DNA of 46,796 bases, taken from contig JAAWAN010000015.1 in assembly GCA_022792175.1 (NCBI GenBank), positions 1-46,796 on the forward strand, read 5' to 3'. A program made the position numbers and the translations under genes. Positions 17,027 through 25,381 of the stretch are shown here, one piece after another. The stretch comes from Provencibacterium sp. GTDB lineage: Bacteria; Bacillota; Clostridia; Oscillospirales; Ruminococcaceae. The notes under the pieces are model-generated. The model searched no databases and was not told the origin of the DNA. It worked only from the letters and a program-made list of their open reading frames with translations. Position 1 is the first letter of the stretch. Each line of letters starts with the position of its first letter.

Positions 17027-17584
17027 TCAAAATACTGTCAGCTCATGAAAAGCCACCGTATCCCCGGTGGCCGCGCCAGCGTAGATTTTATCGTCATGCC
17101 GGCCGGTCTCATAATAGTGGCACAGCACCGCCTTCGCCGAGCGGGGCATCTCCCGCTCCAGCAACTGTCTGTCAAAGGGCAGCCACTGCAGCTTTCCCTC
17201 TTCGCAGCACATCTCCACCTGCGTTCCCGGCAGAAGGTCCGCGAAAAAATAGTAGTTTAAGCGGATTTCCTTCTCCCGGCGGCTGATGGCCATATACCGC
17301 ATGCGCAAATTTAAAAGGCTCTCGGGCCCGATGCCCGTTTCCTCTTTAAGCTCGCGCAGCAGGCAGGCCTGCGGGTCGTTCATCTCCTCCGGCTCAAAAT
17401 GACCGCCGATGCCGCACCAGCAGGGGGGCACCACCCGCGAGCCAATGCGGTAGAGCAGCAGCAGCTCAGCCCCGCGCGCGATATAAACGGAGGTCATGCT
17501 GCGCAGCTTTGGCGCGCTGCAGAGCGCTGCATTCGGCTGCCGCCCGTCCGATTCCCTTGGCAGGCCTCCCGTTTCTCCATGCAT
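17027..17584 (-). CDS. NUDIX hydrolase inside the purine operon
   Basis: 185 residues with a NUDIX box at about 60-85 (GGHFEPEEMNDPQACLLRELKEETGI), carrying the two-residue longer spacer seen in a common clostridial subgroup. The REL-EE catalytic glutamates are present. NUDIX enzymes hydrolyse nucleoside diphosphates linked to another group. The placement between PRPP synthetase-like and purN genes suggests a house-cleaning or nucleotide-pool role, but the substrate is unknown. The start ATG 17584 is preceded by AAAGGATGGAAGG. A hairpin terminator-like structure (17643-17678) lies just upstream, so it may be expressed at a lower level than prs. Confidence 0.85.
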   Translation of the reverse strand: MHGETGGLPRESDGRQPNAALCSAPKLRSMTSVYIARGAELLLLYRIGSRVVPPCWCGIGGHFEPEEMNDPQACLLRELKEETGIGPESLLNLRMRYMAISRREKEIRLNYYFFADLLPGTQVEMCCEEGKLQWLPFDRQLLEREMPRSAKAVLCHYYETGRHDDKIYAGAATGDTVAFHELTVF

Positions 17585-17642
17585 AGCCTTCCATCCTTTC
17601 CCCTTCTCAGCCTTCTGCCCTTTTCAGCGGCATCCAAAATAA

Positions 17643-17678
17643 ATGAGAACCGGGAACGGCCGCCCGTCCCCGGCTCAT
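17643..17678 (-). terminator. Internal hairpin after the PRPP synthetase-like gene
   Basis: ATGAG, CCGGG and ACGG blocks (17643-17659) pair with CCGT, CCCGG and CTCAT (17664-17678) with small bulges. On the minus strand TTTATTTTGG follows. It is probably a leaky terminator or processing site that splits the purine operon. Confidence 0.5.
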
Positions 17679-17686
17679 GAAAGAAG

Positions 17687-18793
17687 CTAGCCCTCTTTTT
17701 GCATATTCTGAATCAGCATTTCGATCTTCTTATAGGGGTTAAACATCGCGCTGACCGAGCATTCCTCGTTAATGGCATCAATGATATAGGCCAAGTATTT
17801 TGCCATGTTCACTTCGCAGTACCAGGAGCGCTGAAGCAGCTCAGGCGTACGGTAGATGAGGTTGGTGGTAAAGATTTTGGTGAACACTCCCTGCGCATAG
17901 GCGCGGTCAAATACCTCCAGGCCGTTGCAGAACAGGCCGAAAGTGGAAAAGACGAAAATACGTCCCGCCCCCATTGCCTTGAGCTTACCTGCCACATCAA
18001 TCATCGATTCGCCCGAGGAAATCATATCGTCTACGATGATGACATCCTTCCCCTGTACGTCCGATCCCAGCCAGCGGTGGGATTCGATCGGGTTCTTTCC
18101 GTCGACAACGACCGAATAATCCCGCTTTTTGTAAAACATGCCGAGATCCAGCCCGAGCACCGAGGAATAGTACATGCACCGCTGCATGCCGCCCTCATCC
18201 GGAGAAACAATCATCAGCTTGCTCTTGTCAAAGCGGATATCCTGATAGCAGCGGGTAAGCGCCTTGAGCATCTGATAGGTAGGCCGCAGGTCGTCAAAAT
18301 CGCTGAGGGGAATCGCGTTCTGAACGCGCGGGTCATGCGCATCAAAGGTGATAACATTGGAAACGCGCATGTTCTCAAGCTCCTGCAGCGCAATGGCACA
18401 GTCGAGCGATTCGCGGCCGGTGCGCTTGTGCTGCCGGCCCTCATAGAGCATCGGCATGATGACGGTAATACGCCGCGCCTTGCCGCCAAGCGCTGCTATC
18501 ACCCTTTTGAGATCCTGAAAATGGTCATCCGGCGACATGCGGTTCTCCTGGCCGTACATTCTGTAGGTAATCCCATAGTTAAACACATCGCAGAGGATAA
18601 AAATATCCCGTCCGCGCGCCGTTTTCTGGATAACCGCCTTCGCCTCGCCTGATCCGAACCGCGGGCAGGTGACCGGAACCATATAGTTGTGCTCCTCATC
18701 GTCCCGCCAGTCGCAAAGATAGTAGTTGATGTCGCTTGCGATCTGCTCGCAGCCTTTCATTGCGATGATTGCCAAATCGTGCCCCTGTTTCAT
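17687..18793 (-). CDS. Ribose-phosphate pyrophosphokinase-like protein (divergent)
   Basis: 368 residues, longer than ordinary Prs (about 315). The PRPP-binding loop is clear at about 249-262 (DVIIVDDMISSGESMID), and the YEGRQHKRTGRESLDC and FDAHDPRVQNAIP segments match the PRPP synthetase ATP/ribose-5-phosphate region. N-terminus and C-terminus diverge from the classical enzyme. It would make PRPP from ribose-5-phosphate and ATP, feeding PurF two genes upstream in the same operon. The start ATG 18793 has only a purine-rich AGAGAGA as ribosome-binding site. Whether it is a true synthetase or a regulatory PRPP-synthetase-associated paralogue needs biochemistry. Confidence 0.8.
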   Translation of the reverse strand: MKQGHDLAIIAMKGCEQIASDINYYLCDWRDDEEHNYMVPVTCPRFGSGEAKAVIQKTARGRDIFILCDVFNYGITYRMYGQENRMSPDDHFQDLKRVIAALGGKARRITVIMPMLYEGRQHKRTGRESLDCAIALQELENMRVSNVITFDAHDPRVQNAIPLSDFDDLRPTYQMLKALTRCYQDIRFDKSKLMIVSPDEGGMQRCMYYSSVLGLDLGMFYKKRDYSVVVDGKNPIESHRWLGSDVQGKDVIIVDDMISSGESMIDVAGKLKAMGAGRIFVFSTFGLFCNGLEVFDRAYAQGVFTKIFTTNLIYRTPELLQRSWYCEVNMAKYLAYIIDAINEECSVSAMFNPYKKIEMLIQNMQKEG

Positions 18794-18904
18794 GAATCTC
18801 TCTCTTTCTGCATACAGAGCCGCACCCGGCGGCCCGCTTCTGGTGAACGATCCTCCTGCTTTACACACAAATCCGCACAGCCAAAGCCGCGCCGGAAACA
18901 CAGC

Positions 18905-19939
18905 CTATTCGATTCGAACTCCCTGCTCGCCCGCAATGATTTCACCGACTATACAGGCGCTCTCGCCCGTCTCATTGAGAATACGCACCGCCTCATCCGC
19001 ATCCTCCGGGGAAACGGTAAAGGTCATGCCAATGCCCATATTGAAGGTATTATACATATCCCGCTCCGGAATATTCCCCTCCTGCTGCAGCAGGCTGAAG
19101 ATAGGCGGCGCGGGAAAGCTGCCTTTGCGGATAAGCGCCATGCACCCCTCGGGGAGCGAACGCGGGATGTTCTCATAAAACCCGCCGCCGGTGATATGGC
19201 TGACCGACTTGACGGTCAGCTTTTCAAAGAGCGAGAGCATGGGCTTCACATAAATTTTTGTAGGGGTCAGGAGTGTTTCCAGCAGCGTTCCCCCGAGCTC
19301 GGCGCAATAGCGGTCACCGCCCTTTTCCAGCTGAAACACCTTGCGCACCAGTGAAAAACCGTTGGAATGAACACCACTCGAGGCAATGCCGATAAGCGCA
19401 TCCCCCGGCCGGACCGCCGAGCGGTCGAGTACCTTTTCGCGGTCGACAACCCCCACCGAAAAGCCGGCCAGGTCATATTCATCCTCCGGGTAAAAGCCGG
19501 GCATCTCGGCCGTTTCCCCGCCAACGAGCGCACAGCCGGCCTGCACGCAGCCATCTGCGACCCCCTTCACCGTTTCGGCCACCCGCTCGGGAACATTTTT
19601 TCCCATCGCCAGATAGTCGAGGAAGATAAGCGGCTTCGCCCCGCAGCAGATGATATCGTTGACGCACATCGCCACGCAGTCGATGCCCACCGTATCATGC
19701 CTGCCGCTTAAAAAGGCCAACCGCAGCTTGGTGCCGACACCGTCCGTCCCCGAAACGAGCACTGGGTGAGGGATGCCGGTCAGGTCGAGCTGAAACATGC
19801 CGCCAAAGCCACCGATGGTATCGAGCGCCCCGGCCGTCATCGTGCGCTGCACATGGCTTTTCATCAGCTCGACTGCGCGGTAGCCGGCCGTTACATCAAC
19901 GCCGGCTTCTTTGTAGCTGCTGCTGAAGCTGTTCTGCAT
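18905..19939 (-). CDS. purM: Phosphoribosylformylglycinamidine cyclo-ligase (AIRS)
   Basis: 344 residues, full length. SYKEAGVDVTAGYRAVELMK at the start, VSGTDGVGTKLRLAF, CVNDIICCGAKPLIFLDYLA, LVGGETAEMPG and the HITGGGFYENIPR loop are diagnostic. It converts FGAM to AIR with ATP. It lies 35 nt downstream of purF. The usual partner purL (FGAM synthetase) is not in this window. Confidence 0.97.
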   Translation of the reverse strand: MQNSFSSSYKEAGVDVTAGYRAVELMKSHVQRTMTAGALDTIGGFGGMFQLDLTGIPHPVLVSGTDGVGTKLRLAFLSGRHDTVGIDCVAMCVNDIICCGAKPLIFLDYLAMGKNVPERVAETVKGVADGCVQAGCALVGGETAEMPGFYPEDEYDLAGFSVGVVDREKVLDRSAVRPGDALIGIASSGVHSNGFSLVRKVFQLEKGGDRYCAELGGTLLETLLTPTKIYVKPMLSLFEKLTVKSVSHITGGGFYENIPRSLPEGCMALIRKGSFPAPPIFSLLQQEGNIPERDMYNTFNMGIGMTFTVSPEDADEAVRILNETGESACIVGEIIAGEQGVRIE

Positions 19940-19974
19940 GGGTTCTCCCTTCCTTTCAGAAAATCTTTAAAGGC

Positions 19975-21441
19975 CTACCTTGCGTTCTCTCCGCTCCCGG
20001 CCGTTTTGGGAAGCTTCTGCTCAAACTTGCAGACAGGAATACTCTCCGGCACCTCAACCGGATATTGGCCGGTAAAGCAGCCGATGCAGAAATCGCAGTG
20101 GGCGCCCTCAGCAATCTTTTTAATACTGTCAATACTCAAAAAGCCGATGCTGTCCACCCCGATATGGCGGCCGATTTCCTCCACCGACATCCGGCAGGCA
20201 ATGAGCTTGTCCTTCGAGTCGATATCCGTTCCGAAATAGCAGGGGTTCATAAAGGGCGGGGAGGAAACCCGCATATGAACCTCCTTCGCGCCCGCTTCAC
20301 GCAGCAGGCGGACGGTCGGGATGCTGGTCGTTCCGCGCACAATCGAATCGTCCACCATAATGACCCGCTTGCCGCGCACCGTTTCGGCCATGGCGTTGAG
20401 CTTAATGCGCACCGCCGTTTCCCGCTGCACCTGGGTGGGCTGGATAAAGGTGCGCCCGATATAGCGGTTTTTAATAAAGCCTACCCCATAGGGAATGCCG
20501 CTCTGCTTTGCATAGCCGAGCGCCGCATCCAGCCCCGAGTCGGGCACGCCAATCACGACATCCGCCTCCACCGGATGCTCGATGGCGAGAAAAGCGCCCG
20601 CGCGCTGGCGCGCCTTATGTACGCTCATTCCCTCCACGACCGAATCCGGCCGGGCGGTATAGACATATTCAAAAACGCAGACATGGCCCCTGCTGCCGCA
20701 GTGGGTGGTAATCGAGCGCTCCCCCTCCTTATCGACAACGACGATTTCACCCGGCAGAAGATCGCGCACAAAGGTGGCGCCGATGCTGTCAAACGCACAG
20801 GTCTCGCTGGCGAAAACAATTTTATCCTCGCCGATTTTCCCCATCGAAAGCGGCCGAAAGCCCTCCGGATCGCGCATGGCAATGAGCTTCTGCGGAGAGA
20901 CGATGAGCGCCGAAAAAGCACCGCGCAGCTTGCCGGCCGCCCGCTCGACCGCCGCCTCAATAGAAGGCGCCGAAAGCCGCTCATGGGTAATCATATAGGC
21001 GATGACCTCGGCATCGGTAATGGTATGAAAAATCGCCCCGCCCAGCTCGAGCTCCTCGCGCAGCCCGGCGGCATTCATCAAAGCGCCGTTGGTGCACAGG
21101 GCCATCTGCCCCTTGACATGGCGCACCATCATCGGCTGAACATTCGAGCGGGTCTGCATGAGCGATGCCCCGTAAAGCGCATGGCCGATGGCGATCTGCC
21201 CGCTGCCCAGCTTATCGATATGCTCCCGGTTAAAAACCTCCGGCACCAGCCCGAAATCCTTGTGGGAGCGCATAATCCCGCTATCGTTGACAACAATGCC
21301 GCAGCCATCCTGCCCGCGGTGCTGCAGGGCATAAAGCGCCATATAGGTGTCAAAAACGACGGTATTTTCCCCACTGCGGTCAAAAATGCCGAATACGCCG
21401 CATTCCTCGTGTGCCTTATCTTCCAGCATGTATTTTGCCAT
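19975..21441 (-). CDS. purF: Amidophosphoribosyltransferase
   Basis: 488 residues from ATG 21441 (AGGAAGGA upstream; a frame upstream of it is less likely coding). A short propeptide of 13 residues ends at EE before the nucleophile Cys14 (CGVFGIF), as in Bacillus-type PurF, which is processed and carries a 4Fe-4S cluster. LQHRGQDG, GVPDSGLDAALGYA and the PRPP-loop VIMVDDSIVRGTT are present, and C-terminal FCIGCFTG is consistent with cluster binding. It commits PRPP to purine synthesis, transferring ammonia from glutamine. It is the main allosteric control point of the pathway. Confidence 0.97.
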   Translation of the reverse strand: MAKYMLEDKAHEECGVFGIFDRSGENTVVFDTYMALYALQHRGQDGCGIVVNDSGIMRSHKDFGLVPEVFNREHIDKLGSGQIAIGHALYGASLMQTRSNVQPMMVRHVKGQMALCTNGALMNAAGLREELELGGAIFHTITDAEVIAYMITHERLSAPSIEAAVERAAGKLRGAFSALIVSPQKLIAMRDPEGFRPLSMGKIGEDKIVFASETCAFDSIGATFVRDLLPGEIVVVDKEGERSITTHCGSRGHVCVFEYVYTARPDSVVEGMSVHKARQRAGAFLAIEHPVEADVVIGVPDSGLDAALGYAKQSGIPYGVGFIKNRYIGRTFIQPTQVQRETAVRIKLNAMAETVRGKRVIMVDDSIVRGTTSIPTVRLLREAGAKEVHMRVSSPPFMNPCYFGTDIDSKDKLIACRMSVEEIGRHIGVDSIGFLSIDSIKKIAEGAHCDFCIGCFTGQYPVEVPESIPVCKFEQKLPKTAGSGENAR

Positions 21442-21494
21442 TCCTGTAATTCCTTCCTTTTCTATGAGCAAAGCCTGAAAAAAGCGGTAGCGCC

Positions 21495-22205
21495 TTATTC
21501 GCCGAGCAGGCGCTTGAGGATTTCCTTATAGGCATCCTCTACGCCGCCCATATCGCGGCGGAAGCGGTCCTTATCCAGCTTCTCACCGGTTTTCGAATCC
21601 CAGAAGCGGCAGGTATCGGGCGAAATCTCATCGGCCAGAATGATTTTCCCATCGCCCGTGCGCCCAAACTCCAGCTTAAAGTCGATAAGCTCGATGTTAA
21701 GATCCCGCAGGTAATCGCCCAGCAGGCAGTTAATGCGCAGCGCATAGCCGGCAATCGTCTTAACCTCTTCTTCGGTAGCCAGCCCCATGGCGGCGATATG
21801 GTAATCGTTGACCATCGGGTCGCCCAGCTCATCGTTTTTATAGGAATATTCCAGCACGGTGGTTTTGAGCCTTGTCCCTTCGGGCAGCCCCAGACGCTTG
21901 CTGAGCGAACCGGCGGCGATGTTGCGCACAATCACCTCGAGCGGGACAATCTCCACTTTGCGCACCAGCGTTTCGCGCTCGGAGAGTTCCTCCACCAGAT
22001 GGGTGGGGATACCGTTTTTTTCCAGCATCTTCATCAAATGGTTGGAAACGCGATTGTTAATGGCGCCCTTGCCCAGGATGGTGCCCTTTTTAAGGCCATT
22101 AAAGGCGGTGGCATCATCCTTATAATCTACAATATAAAGCTCCGGGTCGTCCGTTTTATAGACCTTCTTCGCCTTGCCTTCATAAAGCTGTTCGCCCTTT
22201 TTCAT
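21495..22205 (-). CDS. purC: SAICAR synthetase
   Basis: 236 residues, typical monofunctional Pur[71 protein letters not shown] and [14 protein letters not shown] are all present. It condenses CAIR with aspartate. The gene is 61 nt downstream of purE and directly upstream of purF. Confidence 0.97.
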   Translation of the reverse strand: MKKGEQLYEGKAKKVYKTDDPELYIVDYKDDATAFNGLKKGTILGKGAINNRVSNHLMKMLEKNGIPTHLVEELSERETLVRKVEIVPLEVIVRNIAAGSLSKRLGLPEGTRLKTTVLEYSYKNDELGDPMVNDYHIAAMGLATEEEVKTIAGYALRINCLLGDYLRDLNIELIDFKLEFGRTGDGKIILADEISPDTCRFWDSKTGEKLDKDRFRRDMGGVEDAYKEILKRLLGE

Positions 22206-22266
22206 TGACCGATTCCTCCTGTAAATTCACTGTTTGTTATGGGGCCCTTTAAGGCTGCACAAAGCG

Positions 22267-22755
22267 TTAATACTGCTCCTGCAGCTTTTTATCCTTTTCG
22301 ATAACGCCCGCTTCCATCTCTTTTTTCGCCTCCAGAAGCTTTGCGGCAAGCCCCTCATCAGAAATGGCGAGAATCTCTATGGCGAGCAGCGCCGCATTCT
22401 TCGCCCCGTCAATCGCAACCGTCGCCACCGGGATTCCCGAAGGCATCTGAACGGTAGCAAGCAGGGCATCCAGCCCATCGAGCTGGGGAGAAGAAACCGG
22501 CAGGCCGATAACCGGCAGCGTTGTGTGCGCGGCGAGAACCCCCGCCAGATGGGCCGCCTTGCCCGCCGCCGCAATGATAACACCGAAGCCGTTTTCCCTC
22601 GCATCCTTCGCAAAGCCGGCAGCCAGAGCGGGCGTGCGGTGCGCGCTCATGATGTGTGCCTCTGCCGGCACACCATAGCTTTTGAGCGTTTCCACTGCCG
22701 CTTTTACAATTCCCCAGTCGCTGTCGCTGCCCATAATAACGGCAACCTTTTTCAT
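22267..22755 (-). CDS. purE: N5-CAIR mutase (PurE)
   Basis: 162 residues, with [35 protein letters not shown] and [19 protein letters not shown] covering the substrate pocket. It produces CAIR. No purK (N5-CAIR synthetase) is beside it, so either purK is elsewhere or this enzyme carboxylates AIR directly (class II); sequence length and motif suit either call weakly. It is the first protein gene of the purine operon, with GGGAGG upstream of ATG 22755 and a terminated leader RNA in front. Confidence 0.96.
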   Translation of the reverse strand: MKKVAVIMGSDSDWGIVKAAVETLKSYGVPAEAHIMSAHRTPALAAGFAKDARENGFGVIIAAAGKAAHLAGVLAAHTTLPVIGLPVSSPQLDGLDALLATVQMPSGIPVATVAIDGAKNAALLAIEILAISDEGLAAKLLEAKKEMEAGVIEKDKKLQEQY

Positions 22756-22805
22756 ATGAACCTCCCTTTCCTGCCCAAAAACCGCCCTGCTGAAAAATTA
22801 AAACG

Positions 22806-23009
22806 GAAAAGGACTGCGGCCCCTCTTTCAGTAAGAGTCGCAGTCCCTATAAGGATAGACTTACGCCCAGCAGTGTGCGCTGAAGCCGGAGACCCGCCTT
22901 ATCGATAAGCGGTTTCCCCTCCTGCCATTTTTCCTGTGCAGACAGTAACAGGACAAGTGCAGCATAAAAAGCTCCTCCGGCAATCTTTTAAAATCCTTTA
23001 TTCTTTCGC
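22806..23009 (-). ncRNA. Structured purE leader RNA: 6S-like or attenuator
   Basis: From a good promoter (23015-23043) a transcript of about 200 nt would run to a terminator at 22806-22846. Its 5' part AATAAAGGAT can pair with ATCCTTAT near the 3' end (closing stem, one bulge). Inside it GCCGGAG (22982-22976) pairs with CTCCGGC (about 22891-22885), with an apical stem around TTATCGATAA and a CAGC...GCTG hairpin on the 3' side. This open central loop layout resembles 6S RNA. I also recall, without having checked it here, that 6S genes can lie near purE in Firmicutes. A competing 3' hairpin (AGTC...GACT) would break the terminator, so a riboswitch-like attenuator is equally possible. No purine-riboswitch or ZTP core sequence is seen. 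Confidence 0.5.
22807..22846 (-). terminator. Terminator between leader RNA and purE
   Basis: GGACTGCG (22846-22839) pairs with CGCAGTCC (22818-22811), with inner CTCTT/AAGAG pairs, followed by TTTT. Purine genes downstream must be reached by read-through or regulated antitermination, since no promoter is evident in the 50 nt before purE. Confidence 0.75.
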
Positions 23010-23014
23010 CTACT

Positions 23015-23043
23015 AGGATAAACTAAACGGAAGGACTTTTCAA
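23015..23043 (-). promoter_or_regulatory. Promoter of the purE leader RNA
   Basis: -35 TTGAAA (23043-23038), exactly 17 nt, -10 TATCCT (23020-23015) on the minus strand. It points into the leader RNA. Confidence 0.65.
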
Positions 23044-23102
23044 TCCCTTTTATGTTTTTCAAAATAAAAATATATGATTAAACAGTCCATCTCGCTATAA
23101 AA

Positions 23103-23119
23103 ATCCAAATTTTATGGAT
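23103..23119 (-). terminator. Weak terminator after the ECF gene
   Basis: ATCCA (23103-23107) and TGGAT (23115-23119) form a short stem followed on the minus strand by TTTTTAT. Confidence 0.4.
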
Positions 23120-23130
23120 ATTTTCCATTC

Positions 23131-23709
23131 TCAGCGCACCGACAGCTTAGCGCCGAGCCCGCTGCGCTCTACTACCTGGTGAAACACCGGACAGATGAGT
23201 ACCGCCACTACGACAGCAATAATTGCGTTTACCAGCGAGGCCGTCCCTTTGGTAATCATCAGCACCCAAACGGTATCAATGGGGTTTTTCAGGAGAAAAT
23301 ACTGCTTAATGAAATTTTTCAGCAGATAGAGGGCCACATAGCAAAGGCTGCCCGTCACCGAGCCGGCGATATTGAAGGGAAGGGACTTCCCCCTGCGGCC
23401 ACCCATATGGGAGATGAGGCCCGCCAGCGCGCCGAGGGCAAATTTCATCAGAAAGGTAATGGGCGCCTCCGCCGCATACAGAGGGTTGCAGAGATCATAA
23501 AAAAACGAGCCCAGTCCCGCGCATAGCCCACCCGAGAGAGGCCCGAGCAGCAGGCCGGAAAGCGCGCAGAAAACATTGCCGAAGTGAATGCGCGTCACAT
23601 CGCCAAGCGGGATGGATAAAAAGTTGGCCGCAAACACGACCGCCGACATCACGCCGATAAAAACAATATCATACGTACCAAAACGGGATTTCTTCACTGC
23701 ATTTTCCAT
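23131..23709 (-). CDS. ECF transporter S-component, probably vitamin B6-related
   Basis: 192 residues with about six hydrophobic helices and a short charged C-terminus, the pattern of substrate-binding (S) components of energy-coupling-factor importers. IHFGNVFCALSGLLLGPLSGGLCAGLGSFFYDL in helix 2-3 is typical of the ECF S fold. No ECF ATPases or EcfT are in the window, so it would be a group II S-component using a shared module. It follows the pyridoxal kinase gene by 85 nt on the same strand, and this pairing suggests a pyridoxine/pyridoxal importer (PdxU-like). Substrate is inferred from context only. AAAGGAG lies 9 nt before the ATG. Confidence 0.8.
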   Translation of the reverse strand: MENAVKKSRFGTYDIVFIGVMSAVVFAANFLSIPLGDVTRIHFGNVFCALSGLLLGPLSGGLCAGLGSFFYDLCNPLYAAEAPITFLMKFALGALAGLISHMGGRRGKSLPFNIAGSVTGSLCYVALYLLKNFIKQYFLLKNPIDTVWVLMITKGTASLVNAIIAVVVAVLICPVFHQVVERSGLGAKLSVR

Positions 23710-23794
23710 TACAAAAGCTCCTTTCCATCAAGGATGCCGCCCTCTGCAGCAGGCACCTTCCCTCTCCGGAACCGTTCTGGAAAATGACCCTCCC

Positions 23795-24658
23795 TCAGAG
23801 CAGCGTAAACTCCTTCAAAACGCTGTGTCCCATCAGCACGCCGATATCCCGCTCGAACTGAACACCGAAGCGCGGATCAGATGAATAGCTGAAGGTATCC
23901 TTAATCGTGCGCTCCAGAAACCCGGTTGCGCGCGCCATGGCGATGGGCAGGCTGTCCCCGCAGAGAAGCCCCCCTACCAGAACGCTTGCGAACATATCCC
24001 CTGTCCCCGGATAGCTCACCGGCATGTAATCGCAGGGCACCATCCAGTAAGAACCCCGTTCCCGGTCATAGCCCAGGTTGCAGGGCCCGCCGTCGAGCAG
24101 GGTCGCGCCGGTAATAACCGCCTGATGCGGCCCCATCTCACACAGCCGGGCCAGCATGCTCTTCGCCTTCCCGCGCGGCAGCGGCGAAAAGTCATAGCTC
24201 TCTCCCAGCAGCAGATAGCTCTCCGTCAGGTTCGGCGTGATAATGTCTGCGGATTTTACCAGCTCTGCCATCCGGCCGACCATACCGGCGTCCATCGTCC
24301 GGTAGGGCTTGCCGTGGTCCCCCATCACCGGGTCGACCACCTTAATGGCATCCGGCCAGAGGGAGAAAGCCTGCAGGCAGCTGGTAATCTGCTCAGGCGA
24401 GCCGAGAAAACCGGTATAGACGCACTCGAAGCCGAGGCCGAGGCGCTCATAGTGCTGCAGCGCCGGGGTGATAAAATCGGTCAGATCGCGCATCTGCACC
24501 TCGCCGAGGCCGCCGGTATGGGTGCTGAGCACCGCCGTTGGCAGGGCACAGACCTGCACCCGCATAGCCGACAGGATGGGCAGGATAACGGTCAGCGAAC
24601 ACCGGCCGAAGCCGGACAGGTCATGGATAGCCAGCACTCTGGCAGGTCGATTTTCCAT
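23795..24658 (-). CDS. Pyridoxal/pyridoxamine kinase (PdxK/PdxY type)
   Basis: 287 residues, ribokinase fold. VLAIHDLSGFGRCSLTVILPILSAMRVQVCALPTAVLSTHTGG at the N-terminus, YTGFLGSPEQI, VDPVMGDHGKPY and C-terminal YPGTGDMFASVLVG (anion hole and catalytic Asp in GTGD) are classical for B6 kinases. It phosphorylates B6 vitamers with ATP for salvage. The start ATG 24658 has GGAGG at good spacing. It is first in a two-gene unit with the ECF S-component, indicating uptake followed by trapping by phosphorylation. Confidence 0.93.
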   Translation of the reverse strand: MENRPARVLAIHDLSGFGRCSLTVILPILSAMRVQVCALPTAVLSTHTGGLGEVQMRDLTDFITPALQHYERLGLGFECVYTGFLGSPEQITSCLQAFSLWPDAIKVVDPVMGDHGKPYRTMDAGMVGRMAELVKSADIITPNLTESYLLLGESYDFSPLPRGKAKSMLARLCEMGPHQAVITGATLLDGGPCNLGYDRERGSYWMVPCDYMPVSYPGTGDMFASVLVGGLLCGDSLPIAMARATGFLERTIKDTFSYSSDPRFGVQFERDIGVLMGHSVLKEFTLL

Positions 24659-25048
24659 AGTTCCTCCGATGGGGCGGGCCCCCTGCGGGAATCCCTCCCC
24701 TTCTGTTGTTATTTTATTCTCTTTCCCCTATTTTATCAAAAACTGAAAAAAATGCTATCGCTTCGGAAAAATTATCACAATGCGCTATGGGTCCGCTGCG
24801 CCGCCTGAATGAAACTATATAATTTATACATGCAAAATCCAGCTGCTTTCCGACATAAAAAGGCAGGATGTCAAAGCATATAAATTGGTTCGTTCGTTGG
24901 GGAAAGCGGATAGATAATATGTAGAAAAACGGCCGGTAATATTTGAAGGGTGTAAGCGTCGGAGAGAAGGATACAATAGCTAAAGGCCCGCAAAAAGCCT
25001 GAACCGGCAGGCGGGCAAACCGATTTTAAACGTTGGGGGAACAGGAAG
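24659..25048. other. Gene-free divergent interval
   Basis: AT-rich region between the divergent pdxK-like and small-protein genes. It must contain both promoters, but I find no confident -35/-10 pair. GATACAATAG (about 24968) and TATATAATTT (about 24817) are the best plus-strand -10 candidates. No RNA gene is recognised. Confidence 0.4.
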
Positions 25049-25231
25049 ATGAACAAGCTGATGACCAGCGCGCTGACAGGGGCCGCCGTTACGATGGCGG
25101 TGGGTACCGCCGCCTATGTCATGAATGGGAAAAGCCCTGCCAAAAAACGCCGCCAGATGAAAAAAACAGCCACGAAGGCTGTTCAGGCGGTTGGCGAAAT
25201 TGTAAGCGGCATCTCTGACGTCATGCGCTGA
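25049..25231 (+). CDS. Small membrane-anchored protein, YtxH-like
   Basis: 60 residues: one hydrophobic helix near the N-terminus (SALTGAAVTMAVGTAAYVM, about 7-25), then a strongly basic stretch (KKRRQMKKTATK) and a short amphipathic tail. This resembles the small clostridial YtxH-like proteins, whose function is unknown. ATG 25049 follows GGGGGAACAGGAAG. It stands alone between promoter-bearing intergenic DNA and its own hairpin terminator. The basic linker next to the membrane helix suggests the C-terminus stays in the cytoplasm. Confidence 0.6.
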   Translation: MNKLMTSALTGAAVTMAVGTAAYVMNGKSPAKKRRQMKKTATKAVQAVGEIVSGISDVMR

Positions 25232-25244
25232 CGGCAGCGCGGCC

Positions 25245-25268
25245 CGGTCTGCCTTCACCGGCGGACCG
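25245..25268 (+). terminator. Hairpin after the small protein gene
   Basis: CGGTCTGCC (25245-25253) pairs with GGCGGACCG (25260-25268) with one wobble, followed by CTTTACAT. The T-run is short. Confidence 0.5.
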
Positions 25269-25343
25269 CTTTACATAGGCATTTTTATCCTCTTTTTTCC
25301 CGATTTTCTGAAAAATGGCAATGCAGCCCTTCTCCGAATGTGC

Positions 25344-25349
25344 TATACT
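25344..25349 (+). promoter_or_regulatory. Extended -10 promoter
   Basis: TGCTATACT gives an extended -10 (TATACT at 25344-25349). There is no clear -35, and it lies 33 nt before the GyrI-like start. Confidence 0.5.
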
Positions 25350-25381
25350 GGGCTTAGAAATTTACAGAACGGAGAATGGAT

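Noticed and set aside
22806-23009. Purine (guanine/adenine), ZTP or PRPP riboswitch upstream of purE
   Set aside because: The conserved cores of these classes were not found, so it is left as an unassigned structured leader.
24830-25048. Sporulation sigma (E, G or K) promoter for the small YtxH-like gene
   Set aside because: Partial -10 and -35 matches occur, but spacing does not fit any of the consensus patterns.
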